Positions 48,045 through 57,410 of a DNA stretch of 64,000 nt are shown here, in pieces. Within the stretch, counting starts at the first letter, position 1. Every line of letters starts with the position of its first letter. The notes below the pieces were generated by a model that saw nothing but the letters and a program-made list of their open reading frames with translations, was not told the origin of the DNA and searched no databases. The translations under genes were made by a program, and so were the position numbers. Origin of the DNA: Gordonia prachuapensis (GTDB taxonomy: Bacteria; Actinomycetota; Actinomycetes; Mycobacteriales; Mycobacteriaceae); NCBI RefSeq assembly GCF_036350515.1, contig NZ_JAZDUE010000005.1:124001-188000 (forward strand). Reading direction: 5' to 3'.

Positions 48045-48779
48045 TCAAGTGAGGCGTGACGCGGCGCCGCGGTCCAGGAACCACACGGTCTCGTCGGTGC
48101 CGTGCGCGCCGGCGCACGGCCAGTCGGCGGCGTGAGCGCCGGTGTGGGCGGCAGCGACCGCCTCGGCCTTGTCCTCTCCGGCGACCAGGAACCACACCGC
48201 CTTGCTCCGGTTGACCACCGGGAGCGTCAAGGTGATCCGTCGCGGCGGCGGCTTCGGGGAATCCTCCACGGCCACAACCGTTTTCTCGGACTCCGCGGTC
48301 GCCGCGGTGTGCGGGAAGAGGGAGTTGATGTGCCCCTCACCACCCATGCCGAGCAGGTGGAGGTCGAAGTGCGGCACCTGCCCGGCGCCGATATGCGCGA
48401 GGGCCTCGGCATACGCCGCGGCGGCTGACTCGATGTCGTCGCCGAAATCGCCGTCGGACGCTGCCATCGGATGGACTCGGGCCGGATCGACCGGAACCTT
48501 GTCGAGCAGCGCCTCACGTGCCTGCCCGTAGTTGCGCTCCGGGTCGTCGGCCGGCACGAACCGGTCGTCGCCCCAGAACAATTCGACCCGCGACCAGTCG
48601 ATGTCACCGCTGTCGGAGGCGAGGTGCCGCAGGATCGCGATCCCGTTGCTGCCCCCGGTCAGCACGATGCTCGCCACGCCGTGGTCGGCCTGCGCATGTG
48701 TCACCAGGTCGACGAACCGGCTGGCCGCCGTCGCGACGAGCGCGTCCTTGTCGTCGAACACGAGCGTTTCCGGGGTCAT
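48045..48779 (-). CDS. pgl: 6-phosphogluconolactonase
   Basis: 244 residues from the ATG at 48779, which overlaps the opcA stop by one base; a GTG at 48782 adds one residue. It hydrolyses 6-phosphogluconolactone. VLTGGSNGIAILRHL near residue 38 and the catalytic-site block LLGMGGEGHINSLFPH near residue 142-157 are diagnostic of the SOL/DevB type. Last gene of the tkt-tal-zwf-opcA-pgl operon. Confidence 0.94.
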   Translation of the reverse strand: MTPETLVFDDKDALVATAASRFVDLVTHAQADHGVASIVLTGGSNGIAILRHLASDSGDIDWSRVELFWGDDRFVPADDPERNYGQAREALLDKVPVDPARVHPMAASDGDFGDDIESAAAAYAEALAHIGAGQVPHFDLHLLGMGGEGHINSLFPHTAATAESEKTVVAVEDSPKPPPRRITLTLPVVNRSKAVWFLVAGEDKAEAVAAAHTGAHAADWPCAGAHGTDETVWFLDRGAASRLT

Positions 48780-49696
48780 CACGCCACCCTACTGGTGGTG
48801 TTGATCTCGGCCACCCCCTTCAGGGCGCTCTCATACGTGTCGTCGGTGTCGAGGCGTCGTAGTTCCTCGGCGAGCAAGAGGGGCAGTTCGCGTCGGCTCA
48901 TCGCCACACGACCATCCGGTTTGCCGGGCATGCAGATCACCGCGTTGTTGTTCTGGTCGAGCGCGAGGATCGTCGGACCGTCTTCGCGCAGGATCCGGAC
49001 CTCGAAACTCCCTACCTCGCGGCGCGTGGGTACCTGCAACGCCGAGTGCAGCCACCCGGCGAGCAGATCGATACTGGGGGAGTCGCTGGGACCGGTCACC
49101 TCGACCCCGATGACCGGGGTATGGGGCGGCCGGTCCATCGCCGACGCCAGCAGCGCACGCCACGGGGTGATCTGCGTCCACGCGAGATCGGAGTCGCCGG
49201 GCGCGTACGTGGCGAGCCGGCGTTCCAGAACGGTGCGAGGGTCGCCGGACTTGGTGGCGTCGAGGATGCGTCTGCGGCCAAGCGTGCCCATCGGATCGGT
49301 CGCCGGGTTCGCCGGTGGCTTTCCCGGCCACCAGGTCACCACCGGCGTGTCCGGGAGCAGGAACGGCATCACGACCGAACGTGGGTGGTTCGCGAGTTCG
49401 CCGTGCAGGCTCAACAGCACGACCTCCGACGCTCCCGCGTCACCGCCGACACGGATCTCGGCGTCGAGGCGCGGGGTGTCGTCCCGGAATCCGCTGGCCA
49501 CGACAATCACCCGGCTCGGATGCTCGCTGCTGGCTCCCACGGCGGCCTCGATCGCACCCTCGGTGGGTTCACCGTGCTCGGCGCAGACGACGAGGGTCAA
49601 CACGCGACCGAGGCTGACCGCGCCACCGGACTCACGGACCTCGACGATCTTCTTGGCCACGGTCACAGTGGAGGTGTCGGGCAGTTCGACGATCAT
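48779..49696 (-). CDS. opcA: Glucose-6-phosphate dehydrogenase assembly protein OpcA
   Basis: 305 residues. OpcA is needed for active assembly of the adjacent Zwf in cyanobacteria and corynebacteria. Recognisable features are the early GRVLTLVVCAEHGEP, the PDTPVVTWWPGKPPANPA segment near residue 110 and the C-terminal arginine-containing RMAMSRRELPLLLAEELRRLD-like end (here VAMSRRELPLL). It lies 37 bases after zwf. Confidence 0.93.
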   Translation of the reverse strand: MIVELPDTSTVTVAKKIVEVRESGGAVSLGRVLTLVVCAEHGEPTEGAIEAAVGASSEHPSRVIVVASGFRDDTPRLDAEIRVGGDAGASEVVLLSLHGELANHPRSVVMPFLLPDTPVVTWWPGKPPANPATDPMGTLGRRRILDATKSGDPRTVLERRLATYAPGDSDLAWTQITPWRALLASAMDRPPHTPVIGVEVTGPSDSPSIDLLAGWLHSALQVPTRREVGSFEVRILREDGPTILALDQNNNAVICMPGKPDGRVAMSRRELPLLLAEELRRLDTDDTYESALKGVAEINTTSRVA

Positions 49697-49733
49697 CCTC
49701 TGACATCCTCTCGGTTGTTCCGGGCGGCGACGG

Positions 49734-51272
49734 TCATGGTCGGCGCCAACAGCGTCCGGTACGTGCGAGCATCTCTTCGGACGAGGCGGGCCCCCACGTT
49801 CCTGACTCGTAGGTGTCGGGTTTCCCGGCCTCCGCCCAATGCTCGATCACCGGGTCGAGGATCTTCCAGGAGAGTTCGACCTCTTCGTTGACCGGGAACA
49901 GTGACGGCTCACCGAGCAGCACGTCGAGGATCAGGCGCTCGTAGGCCTCCGGCGACGCCTCGGTGAATGCCGTGCCGTAGCTGAAGTCCATGTTGACGTC
50001 GCGCACCTCCATGCTCGACGCGGGAACCTTGGACCCGAAGCGCAAGGTGATGCCTTCGTCCGGCTGCACCCGGATGACCAGGGCGTTCTGCGAGAGCTCC
50101 TCGGTCATCGTCTGGTCGAACGGCAGATGCGGCGCGCGTTTGAACACCAACGCGATCTCCGTGACGCGCCGCCCGAGTCGTTTGCCGGTGCGCAGATAGA
50201 ACGGCACCCCGGCCCAGCGCCGTGAGTCGACCTCCAACGCGATCGCGGCGAACGTCTCCGTGGTGGAGTCCTTGGCGAAACCCTCTTCGTCGAGGAGGCC
50301 CGGCACCTGCTGGCTGCCCTGCCAACCCGGCCCGTACTGCCCGCGGGCGGTGTTCTCGTCCAACGGCTCGATGTTGCGTGTGGCTGCGAGCACCTTGATC
50401 TTCTCGTCCTGCAACTGCTTGGGCTCGAACGAGATCGGTTCCTCCATCGCCACCAGCGCCATCAACTGCAGCAGGTGGTTCTGGATGACGTCGCGCGCCG
50501 CGCCGATCCCGTCGTAGTAGCCGGCACGGCCGCCGAGACCGATGTCCTCGGCCATCGTGATCTGCACGTGGTCGACGTAGTGGGAGCTCCACAGCGGATC
50601 GAACAGCTGGTTGGCGAACCGCAACGCGAGGATGTTCTGGACCGTTTCCTTGCCGAGGTAGTGGTCGATCCGGAACACCGACGACTCGGGAAAGACGCTG
50701 TTGACGATCGCGTTGAGTTCCTTGGCGGTCTCGAGGTCGTGACCGAAGGGCTTCTCGATGACCACCCGCCGCCAGTGATCGCCTTCCTCCTTGGCCAGCC
50801 CGCTGCGTTCCAACTGCTCGCACACGGTGGGGAAGGCCTTCGGCGGGATCGACAGGTAGAAAGCGTGGTTGCCGTCGGTGCCGCGTTCCTTGTCCAACCG
50901 GTCGAGTGTCTCCCGGAGCCGGTCGAACGCGGCGTCATCGTCGAAAGCGCCCTGGACGAATCGGAACCCTTCCGCCAGCCGTTCCCACACCTCTTCCCGG
51001 AAACCGGTGCGGGCGTGATCACGGACGGCGTCGTGGACGATTTTGGCGAAATCCTCGTCGTCCCAGTCGCGCCTCGCGAAGCCGACGAGCGCGAACGACG
51101 GGGGGAGCAGACCCCGGTTGGCCAGGTCGTACACCGCGGGCATCAACTTCTTGCGCGCCAGGTCACCCGTGACACCGAAGATGATCAGGCTGCACGGACC
51201 CGCGATCCGTGGCAGCCGCTTGTCCCGGGGGTCACGGAGCGGGTTGTTCCAATCGGTACCGCCGCGGGGCAC
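49734..51272 (-). CDS. zwf: Glucose-6-phosphate 1-dehydrogenase
   Basis: 512 residues from the GTG at 51272, five bases after the tal stop; the open frame to 51470 overlaps tal and is rejected. It oxidises glucose-6-phosphate, making NADPH. IIFGVTGDLARKKLMPA near residue 29 binds NADP and RIDHYLGKETVQNI near residue 196 is the substrate site with the catalytic His. It depends on OpcA, encoded next. Confidence 0.96.
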   Translation of the reverse strand: MPRGGTDWNNPLRDPRDKRLPRIAGPCSLIIFGVTGDLARKKLMPAVYDLANRGLLPPSFALVGFARRDWDDEDFAKIVHDAVRDHARTGFREEVWERLAEGFRFVQGAFDDDAAFDRLRETLDRLDKERGTDGNHAFYLSIPPKAFPTVCEQLERSGLAKEEGDHWRRVVIEKPFGHDLETAKELNAIVNSVFPESSVFRIDHYLGKETVQNILALRFANQLFDPLWSSHYVDHVQITMAEDIGLGGRAGYYDGIGAARDVIQNHLLQLMALVAMEEPISFEPKQLQDEKIKVLAATRNIEPLDENTARGQYGPGWQGSQQVPGLLDEEGFAKDSTTETFAAIALEVDSRRWAGVPFYLRTGKRLGRRVTEIALVFKRAPHLPFDQTMTEELSQNALVIRVQPDEGITLRFGSKVPASSMEVRDVNMDFSYGTAFTEASPEAYERLILDVLLGEPSLFPVNEEVELSWKILDPVIEHWAEAGKPDTYESGTWGPASSEEMLARTGRCWRRP

Positions 51273-51277
51273 TCGGG

Positions 51278-52396
51278 TCAGCCCTTCGCGGCCGAGAGCT
51301 GTTCGGCGGTAGCGTCGAGCAACTCGATCCAGGCGTCCTCGAACTTCTGGACACCCTCGTCCTCGAGCACCTTGAAGACGTCGACGAAGTCGATGCCGAG
51401 TGCGGCGATCTTGTCGAAGACCTCCTGCGACTCGGGGGCGAGGCCGACGATTGACCCCGTGTTGACCCACCCGTGGTCGGCGAAGGCGTCCATGGTCTTG
51501 CCCGGCATGGTGTTCACCGTGTTCGGGGCGACGAGTTCACTGACATAGAGGGTGTCGGGATAGTCGGGGTTCTTCACTCCGGTCGACGCCCACAGCGGAC
51601 GTTGCGGACGCGCCCCCTTGGCAAGCAGGTCGGGGAATCGGGACTCGACCTCGAAGATCTCCTGATACGCCTGGTAGGCCAGGCGTGCATTGGCCAGTGC
51701 CGCCTTGCCCTTGAGTTCGGTGGCTTCCGGGGTGCCGATGGCGTCGAGACGTTTGTCGACCTCGGAGTCGACGCGGGAGACGAAGAACGACGCGACCGAG
51801 TGGATGGTGGACAGATCGTGCCCGGCCTCCGCGGCGGCGTCGAGGCCGTCGAGGTAGGCGTCCATCACCTCCTTGTAGCGCTCCACCGAGAAGATCAGCG
51901 TGACATTCACGCTGATGCCCTCGGCGAGGGTGCGGGTGATGGCAGGGAGCCCGGCCTTGGTGGCGGGAATCTTGATCAGCAGGTTCGGCCGGTCGACGAT
52001 CTTCCACAGTTCGACGGCCTGCGCGACGGTGCCGTCGGTGTCGTGGGCCAGGCGGGGATCGACCTCGATGGACACGCGGCCGTCCACACCGTCAGAGGCC
52101 TCGAAGGCCGGCGCGAGCACGTCGCAGGCGTTGCGCACGTCGTCAGTCGTGACCGTTCGGATGGTCGCGTCGACATCCGCTCCGCGTGCGGCGAGTTCGT
52201 TGACTTGATCGTCGTAGCTGGTGCCCTTGGACAGAGCGGCCTGGAAGATCGACGGGTTGGTGGTGACACCGACCACCGACTTCTCGGCCATCAGACCGGC
52301 GAGGTCGCCGGAGCCGATGAGGTCGCGGGACAGGTCGTCGAGCCAGACCGAGACCCCGGCGGCGGAGAGTTCGGCGAGTTTCGGATTCTGCGTCAT
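51278..52396 (-). CDS. tal: Transaldolase
   Basis: 372 residues. The actinobacterial/plant-type transaldolase: VGVTTNPSIFQAAL near residue 42, and NLLIKIPATKAGLPAI near residue 138 holding the Schiff-base lysine. It exchanges dihydroxyacetone units between sedoheptulose-7-P and glyceraldehyde-3-P. It is 4 bases after tkt and 5 before zwf. Confidence 0.96.
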   Translation of the reverse strand: MTQNPKLAELSAAGVSVWLDDLSRDLIGSGDLAGLMAEKSVVGVTTNPSIFQAALSKGTSYDDQVNELAARGADVDATIRTVTTDDVRNACDVLAPAFEASDGVDGRVSIEVDPRLAHDTDGTVAQAVELWKIVDRPNLLIKIPATKAGLPAITRTLAEGISVNVTLIFSVERYKEVMDAYLDGLDAAAEAGHDLSTIHSVASFFVSRVDSEVDKRLDAIGTPEATELKGKAALANARLAYQAYQEIFEVESRFPDLLAKGARPQRPLWASTGVKNPDYPDTLYVSELVAPNTVNTMPGKTMDAFADHGWVNTGSIVGLAPESQEVFDKIAALGIDFVDVFKVLEDEGVQKFEDAWIELLDATAEQLSAAKG

Positions 52397-52400
52397 TCTG

Positions 52401-54497
52401 CTATCCCTTCACATTGGCGATCGAACGCTGTGCGGCGGCGACGGCGGCGTCGGGTGTGATGCCGAACTCGGTGTACAGCGTCTGGTAGTCGGCGGATTCC
52501 CCGTAGTGCTCGAGCGAAACGCTCTCACCGAAGCCGCCCACGATCTTGTGCCACGGCATGGCGATGCCGGCCTCGATCGAGACGCGGGCCTTCACGGTGG
52601 GTGGCAGGACCTGGTCGCGGTAGTTCTGGTCCTGGCTCTCGAACCACTCGACGCACGGCATCGAGACGACGCGAGCGCCGATGCCCTGGGCTTCGAGTTT
52701 CTGGCCTGCGGCCACGGCGATCTCGACCTCGGAGCCGGTGGCGATCAGGATGACGTCGGGGATCGGGGTCGAGGCCTCCACCAGGACGTAGCCGCCCTTC
52801 TCGACCCCGGCCGCCGATGTGTTGTCGAGCACCGGGATCTTCTGTCGCGTCAGGCACAGGCCGACGGGACCGCTGCTGCTCGACCGCTCCAGCACGGTCT
52901 TCCACGCGAACGCGGTCTCGTTGGCATCGGCCGGGCGGACCACGCTGAGGTTCGGGATCGCCCGCAGGGCGGCGAGGTGCTCGATCGGCTGATGGGTCGG
53001 GCCGTCCTCACCGAGCCCGATCGAGTCGTGCGTCCACACGTAGATGGGGTCGATGTCCATCAGCGAGGCCAGGCGTACCGCGGGTCGCATGTAGTCGCTG
53101 AACTGCAGGAAGGTACCGCCGTACGCCCTCGTGGGGCCGTGAAGCACGATGCCGGACAGGATCGATCCCATGGCGTGCTCGCGGATGCCGAAGTGCAGCG
53201 TCCGGCCGTACGGCTCGGCGTCCCAGTCCTCGTTGGAGATCGACGTCGGGCCGAAGGACTTCGCGTCCTTCATGGTGGTGTTGTTGCTGCCGGCCAGATC
53301 CGCCGAACCGCCCCAGAGTTCGGGCAGCACCGGTGCGACCGCGTTAAGGACCTCGCCGGAGGCCGATCGTGTGGCAACCGACTTCCCGGTCTCCCAGCTC
53401 GGCAGCACGTCGGCCCAGCCGGGCGGCAACTTGTCCTGGCTGACGCGATCGAAGAGCTCCTTGCGTTCGGGTTCGCGCGCGACCCAATCGTTGAACGACG
53501 ATTCCCATGCCTGATGAGCCTCACGTCCACGGTCGACGAGAGCGCGGGTGTGGCTGATGACCTCGTCGCTGACCTCGAAGGTCTTGTCGGGGTCGAAGCC
53601 AAGGATCTTCTTGGTCGCGGCGACCTCGTCGTCGCCGAGCGCGGAGCCGTGCACCCCGCCCGTGTTCATCTTGGTGGGTGCGGGATAGCCGATGATGGTC
53701 CGCAGCACGATGATCGACGGGCGATCGGTGACCGACTTGGCTTCGGCGACAGCGGCTTCGATGGCGGCGACATCCTCGCCGCCTTCCACCACCTGGACGT
53801 GCCAGCCATAGGCCTCATAACGCTTGGCGGTGTCCTCCGACAGCGCGATGCTGGTCCCGTGCTCGATCGAGATCTTGTTGTCGTCGTAGAACAGGATCAG
53901 GTTGCCCAGCTGCTGGGTGCCGGCCAGCGACGATGCCTCGGAGGTGACCCCTTCCTCGATGTCGCCGTCCGAGGCGACCACATAGATGTAGTGGTCGAAC
54001 GGGCTGTCACCCCACGCGGGCTCTGGATCGAACAGACCGCGTTCGCGGCGCGCGGCCATCGCCATGCCGACGGCGGAGGCCAGCCCCTGACCGAGCGGGC
54101 CGGTGGTGATCTCGACGCCGCGGGTGTGACGGAACTCGGGATGCCCGGGCGTCTTGGACTTGAAGGTGCGCAGAGCCTGGAGGTCGGCGAGTTCGAGTCC
54201 GAATCCACCGAGGTACAGCTGGATGTACAGGGTCAGGCTGGAGTGGCCACACGACAGGACGAAGCGATCGCGCCCCACCCAGTGGGTGTCGGCCGGATCG
54301 TGCCGCATCACCCGCTGGAACAGGGTGTAGGCGAGCGGGGCAAGGCTCATGGCGGTGCCGGGATGACCGCTCCCGCATTTCTGGACGGCGTCGGCGGCGA
54401 GCACTCGGACGGTGTCGACGGCGCGGGTGTCCACCTCGGACCAGTCGTCGGGATAGGCCGGCTGGGTCAACGCAGTGATGTCATCTGTCAGCGCCAC
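52401..54497 (-). CDS. tkt: Transketolase
   Basis: 698 residues, GTG start at 54497. KCGSGHPGTAMSLAPLAYTLF near residue 41 and ASDGDIEEGVTSEASSL near residue 172 bind thiamine diphosphate and Mg; HDSIGLGEDGPTHQPIEHL near residue 490 is the second-domain signature. First gene of the operon; a divergent region with ctaB lies upstream and contains direct repeats on which tkt control may depend. Confidence 0.97.
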   Translation of the reverse strand: MALTDDITALTQPAYPDDWSEVDTRAVDTVRVLAADAVQKCGSGHPGTAMSLAPLAYTLFQRVMRHDPADTHWVGRDRFVLSCGHSSLTLYIQLYLGGFGLELADLQALRTFKSKTPGHPEFRHTRGVEITTGPLGQGLASAVGMAMAARRERGLFDPEPAWGDSPFDHYIYVVASDGDIEEGVTSEASSLAGTQQLGNLILFYDDNKISIEHGTSIALSEDTAKRYEAYGWHVQVVEGGEDVAAIEAAVAEAKSVTDRPSIIVLRTIIGYPAPTKMNTGGVHGSALGDDEVAATKKILGFDPDKTFEVSDEVISHTRALVDRGREAHQAWESSFNDWVAREPERKELFDRVSQDKLPPGWADVLPSWETGKSVATRSASGEVLNAVAPVLPELWGGSADLAGSNNTTMKDAKSFGPTSISNEDWDAEPYGRTLHFGIREHAMGSILSGIVLHGPTRAYGGTFLQFSDYMRPAVRLASLMDIDPIYVWTHDSIGLGEDGPTHQPIEHLAALRAIPNLSVVRPADANETAFAWKTVLERSSSSGPVGLCLTRQKIPVLDNTSAAGVEKGGYVLVEASTPIPDVILIATGSEVEIAVAAGQKLEAQGIGARVVSMPCVEWFESQDQNYRDQVLPPTVKARVSIEAGIAMPWHKIVGGFGESVSLEHYGESADYQTLYTEFGITPDAAVAAAQRSIANVKG

Positions 54498-54572
54498 GAT
54501 TGTGCTGTCTCCTGTGCCTTGTCGGTGCGAGCGCCCGGTCGGTCATCGCGATCGCAGGTCGTCTGTTCGTGC

Positions 54573-54599
54573 AATCCACAGTATGTACGAGTCCACAGT
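54573..54599. repeat. Paired 10-base direct repeats in the tkt promoter region
   Basis: AATCCACAGT (54573-54582) and AGTCCACAGT (54590-54599) differ at one base and are spaced 17 bases start to start. On the tkt strand they read ACTGTGGACT and ACTGTGGATT. The spacing fits two sites for one protein. Confidence 0.7.
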
Positions 54600-54825
54600 G
54601 TGCTCGAGAGTGTGATGCTTGCGGCTCCGGTGCCAGGGTCGCTGCGGACCATCGGTCCCGGTGCAGCCGCGCGCTGTCGATCACCGATGGGAGATACGGC
54701 AGCCACGGCCTACAGAGTAGTCGCGTGCGATGCGCCGTCGCGCGTCGAGTGACACCGAACAGGGGTCAGGACTCGATTCTTCGATCCCGGAACCCACCGT
54801 CTACCATGCTCTGTAGTAGCCCTAT

Positions 54826-54885
54826 GTCGCGTTCTGCGTTGTCGTGTTCTGCGCCGTCGTGTTCGACGCCGTCGTCTTCGATCTG
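54826..54885. repeat. 15-base degenerate tandem repeat, four copies
   Basis: Units GTCGCGTTCTGCGTT, GTCGTGTTCTGCGCC, GTCGTGTTCGACGCC and GTCGTCTTCGATCTG lie end to end from 54826. The array ends 36 bases before the chosen ctaB start and is open in the ctaB frame, but the encoded stretch does not look like part of CtaB. Confidence 0.85.
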
Positions 54886-54921
54886 CCGTTCCGACAGAGC
54901 CCGGGCAGACGAGGAGAGGCC

Positions 54922-55920
54922 GTGAGAAGTGGGGAACGTGTGAGCGGAGATCTGTCCGCCGCATCCCGCGGTACCCATGGCTCGACCGAGACGATGACGA
55001 CGACCAGCGGAGACTCGCTACTGTCGCGGTCGAAGGCCACGGTGCTCGCATATGTCGCGCTGACCAAACCCCGCGTGATCGAATTGCTCCTGGTCGCGAC
55101 GATCCCGGTCATGCTGCAGGCCGACCGCGGGCACGTCGACATCGCCCTCATCGCGGCGACCCTGCTCGGTGGCTGGCTGGGCGCCGGCAGTGCGAACACC
55201 CTCAACATGGTCGCCGACGCCGACATCGACCAGAAGATGAAGCGCACCGCGCGCCGACCGCTGGCACGTCACGCCGTCTCGACCCGGAGCGCGCTGATCT
55301 TCGGCATCCTGTTGTGGATCGGTTCGTTCGCGGTCCTCTGGACGGCGGCGAACCTACTCAGCGCGCTGCTGGTCACGGCGACGATCGCGTTCTACGTCGG
55401 CGTCTACACGATGATCCTGAAGCGCCGCACGTGGCAGAACGTGGTGTGGGGTGGTGCTGCCGGATGCATGCCGACCCTGGTCGGGTGGGCCGCGGTGACC
55501 GGGACCATCGGCTGGCAGCCGATCGTGTTGTTCCTCGTCATCTTCTTCTGGACACCGCCGCACACCTGGGCGCTGGCCATGCGCTACAAGGAGGACTACC
55601 GGGCGGCCGGCGTCCCCATGCTGCCCGTGATCGCGACCGAGGAACGCGTGACGCGGCAGATGGTCTACTACACGTGGGCAACCGTCGTCAGTTCCCTCAT
55701 CCTGATCGCGGGCACCAGCTGGATCTACGCGGCGGTCGCGCTGGCCTCGGGCGGCTGGTTCGCCAGCCGCGTGCAGAAGCTCTACAAGGAGACCCGCGCG
55801 GGCGCCGAGGTCGCGCCGCTGAAGATCTTCCTGCAGTCCAACGAGTATCTGGCGATTCTGTTCTGCGGCCTGGCCATCGACGCCGTGGTCAATCTGCCAC
55901 TGGTCACCAGCTACTTCTGA
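54922..55920 (+). CDS. ctaB: Protoheme IX farnesyltransferase CtaB (heme O synthase)
   Basis: 332 residues from the GTG at 54922, preceded by GAGGAGAGG; GTG 54940 and ATG 54994 are alternatives, and the frame back to 54844 reads through the tandem repeat. A UbiA-family prenyltransferase with about eight membrane helices. The first prenyl-diphosphate motif is NTLNMVADADIDQKMKRT, and YVALTKPRVIELLL opens the fold; the second loop motif has ALAMRYKEDYRAAGVPMLP. It farnesylates heme B to heme O for aa3 oxidase, and CtaA, encoded 2 kb on, makes heme A. Confidence 0.95.
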   Translation: MRSGERVSGDLSAASRGTHGSTETMTTTSGDSLLSRSKATVLAYVALTKPRVIELLLVATIPVMLQADRGHVDIALIAATLLGGWLGAGSANTLNMVADADIDQKMKRTARRPLARHAVSTRSALIFGILLWIGSFAVLWTAANLLSALLVTATIAFYVGVYTMILKRRTWQNVVWGGAAGCMPTLVGWAAVTGTIGWQPIVLFLVIFFWTPPHTWALAMRYKEDYRAAGVPMLPVIATEERVTRQMVYYTWATVVSSLILIAGTSWIYAAVALASGGWFASRVQKLYKETRAGAEVAPLKIFLQSNEYLAILFCGLAIDAVVNLPLVTSYF

Positions 55921-55962
55921 TTCACCTCGGTCCCGCTTCTCGCTCAGCGTTGGGCGAATGGG

Positions 55963-56931
55963 TCATGACGGGTCGAGCACCGTGGCGCCCGTGGTTGCGC
56001 GGGATTCCAGGGCGATGTGCGCCTCGGCGGCGTCGGCGAGACGGAAATGCTGGCCCACCCGCACATCGATGGCGCCATCCGTGATCGCACCGAGGAACTC
56101 CGCGGCCCGCCACCGCAGTTCGTCCGGCTCGGCGATGAAGTGGCCGAGCGTGGGCCGTGTCACCGACAGCGATCCGGCCGGGTTGAGCCGCTGCAGGTCG
56201 AACGGCGGCACAGGTCCCGACGACGCGCCGAACAGCACGATCGTGCCGCGGACCGCGGTTGACGCGAGCGACTGCTCGAAAGTGTCGGCACCGACACCGT
56301 CGTAGGCGACGGCGACGCCGCGCCCGTCGGTGAGGGAGCGCACCTCTTCGGCCAGCGTGTCGCTGTACCGCAGCACATGGTCAGCACCCGCGGACTCCGA
56401 CAACCCGGCCTTCTCGTCGTTGGACACGGTGGTGATCACCTGCAGCCCGCGACGCTTCGCGAGCTGGGTCAGGATCAGCCCGACACCGCCGGCCCCGGCG
56501 TGGATGAGCACGGTGTCCCCGGCGACCGGGTGAGCACTCCCGTCGAGGAGATAGTGCGCGGTGAGTCCTCGCAGCATGGCCGACCCCGCGACATCGTCGT
56601 CGACACCGTCGGGAACCGGGATCGCACGCGCGGCCGGGACCGCGACCAGCTCCGCGTAACTTCCGGGAACGTCCACCCAGCACACCCGCTGTCCGACCTG
56701 CACGCTGTCGACATCGGCCCCAACCGTGACGACCTCGCCGGCGCCCTCGGCGCCCGGAATGTAGGGCGGCACCGAGGGATAGAGGCCGCGGCGCAGATAC
56801 GTGTCGATGAAGTTCACCCCGATCGCCGACGTCCGGACGATGACCTCGCCGGGGGCGGGAATCGGGTCGTCGACGGTGCCGTAGTCGAGGACGTCGGGTC
56901 CGCCGTGCCGAACCACCTGGATTGCGCGCAT
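55963..56931 (-). CDS. qor: Zeta-crystallin-type NADPH:quinone reductase
   Basis: 322 residues. A zinc-free medium-chain dehydrogenase: IQVVRHGGPDVLDYG at the N terminus, GVNFIDTYLRRGLYP, and the NADPH loop HAGAGGVGLILTQLAKRRG near residue 145. It reduces quinones by one electron. Same neighbour order as M. tuberculosis Rv1454c; convergent with ctaB. Confidence 0.92.
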   Translation of the reverse strand: MRAIQVVRHGGPDVLDYGTVDDPIPAPGEVIVRTSAIGVNFIDTYLRRGLYPSVPPYIPGAEGAGEVVTVGADVDSVQVGQRVCWVDVPGSYAELVAVPAARAIPVPDGVDDDVAGSAMLRGLTAHYLLDGSAHPVAGDTVLIHAGAGGVGLILTQLAKRRGLQVITTVSNDEKAGLSESAGADHVLRYSDTLAEEVRSLTDGRGVAVAYDGVGADTFEQSLASTAVRGTIVLFGASSGPVPPFDLQRLNPAGSLSVTRPTLGHFIAEPDELRWRAAEFLGAITDGAIDVRVGQHFRLADAAEAHIALESRATTGATVLDPS

Positions 56932-57030
56932 GGCACTGTTCTACCGCATGCAGCGCCGGGTAAAACCGTCACCGTCGGCCGCGGGAGCGGTTCGAACCGG
57001 CTTGTCGCGCCACCGGTATGCTCGTGCACC

Positions 57031-57408
57031 ATGAGCGAGCAGACCACACCAGAATCCGTCGACACTCCCGCGCCGGCAGTAGAGGTGCCCAGTGGTGTGG
57101 TCGCCGCCATCACCAGCTTCATCGCCCGGGAGGGCGGTTCGGCGAAGGCAGTGCTGCAGCCGATCGGCGATGCCGGCGTGCGCATCACGCTCGTCGGGGA
57201 GACCGGCGGCATCCTCGGCGACCAGGTGGTCGCCGACAACGCGGTGGCCGAGGCGGTCGTCGAAGCGGTCGAGGGTCTGGAGACCGCGGAGTGGGATCGT
57301 GACCTCACGTCGGCCGCGAACGTCTCGCCGGCGCACTACCGGAAGATGGCCGGTTGGGTCGCCAAGCAGAAGCGGTTCCCGAAGCCCCGCAACCGTTCGA
57401 TCCTGTAG
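57031..57408 (+). CDS. Conserved hypothetical protein (Rv1455-like)
   Basis: 125 residues from the ATG at 57031; frame further upstream overlaps qor and is rejected. The N-terminal 20 residues are Pro/Thr/Glu-rich, and the rest forms a compact alpha/beta-looking domain (GVVAAITSFIAREGGSAKAVLQ ... VAEAVVEAVEGLETAEWDRDLTSAANVSPAHYRKMAGWVAKQKRFPKPRNRSIL) ending in a basic tail. No signal peptide or helix long enough for a membrane. A gene with this location exists in M. tuberculosis between qor and ctaA. Function unknown. Confidence 0.8.
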   Translation: MSEQTTPESVDTPAPAVEVPSGVVAAITSFIAREGGSAKAVLQPIGDAGVRITLVGETGGILGDQVVADNAVAEAVVEAVEGLETAEWDRDLTSAANVSPAHYRKMAGWVAKQKRFPKPRNRSIL

Positions 57409-57410
57409 GT

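Larger units (their letters stand above)
54498..54921. other. 424-base divergent region between tkt and ctaB
   Basis: No credible gene. It holds two 10-base direct repeats near the tkt side (54573-54599) and a 15-base tandem array near ctaB (54826-54885). Reading toward tkt, CATACT/TACATA around 54586 could be a -10. The rest shows nothing I can assign. Confidence 0.5.

Noticed and set aside
54573..54599. DnaA boxes and a replication origin
   Set aside because: The CCACA motifs match the actinobacterial DnaA box only partly, are only two, and no dnaA/dnaN or AT-rich unwinding region is near.
52221..54752. 843-residue plus-strand open frame opposite tkt/tal
   Set aside because: Composition is typical of the antisense of a high-GC gene, it has no motif, and tkt is fully supported on the other strand.
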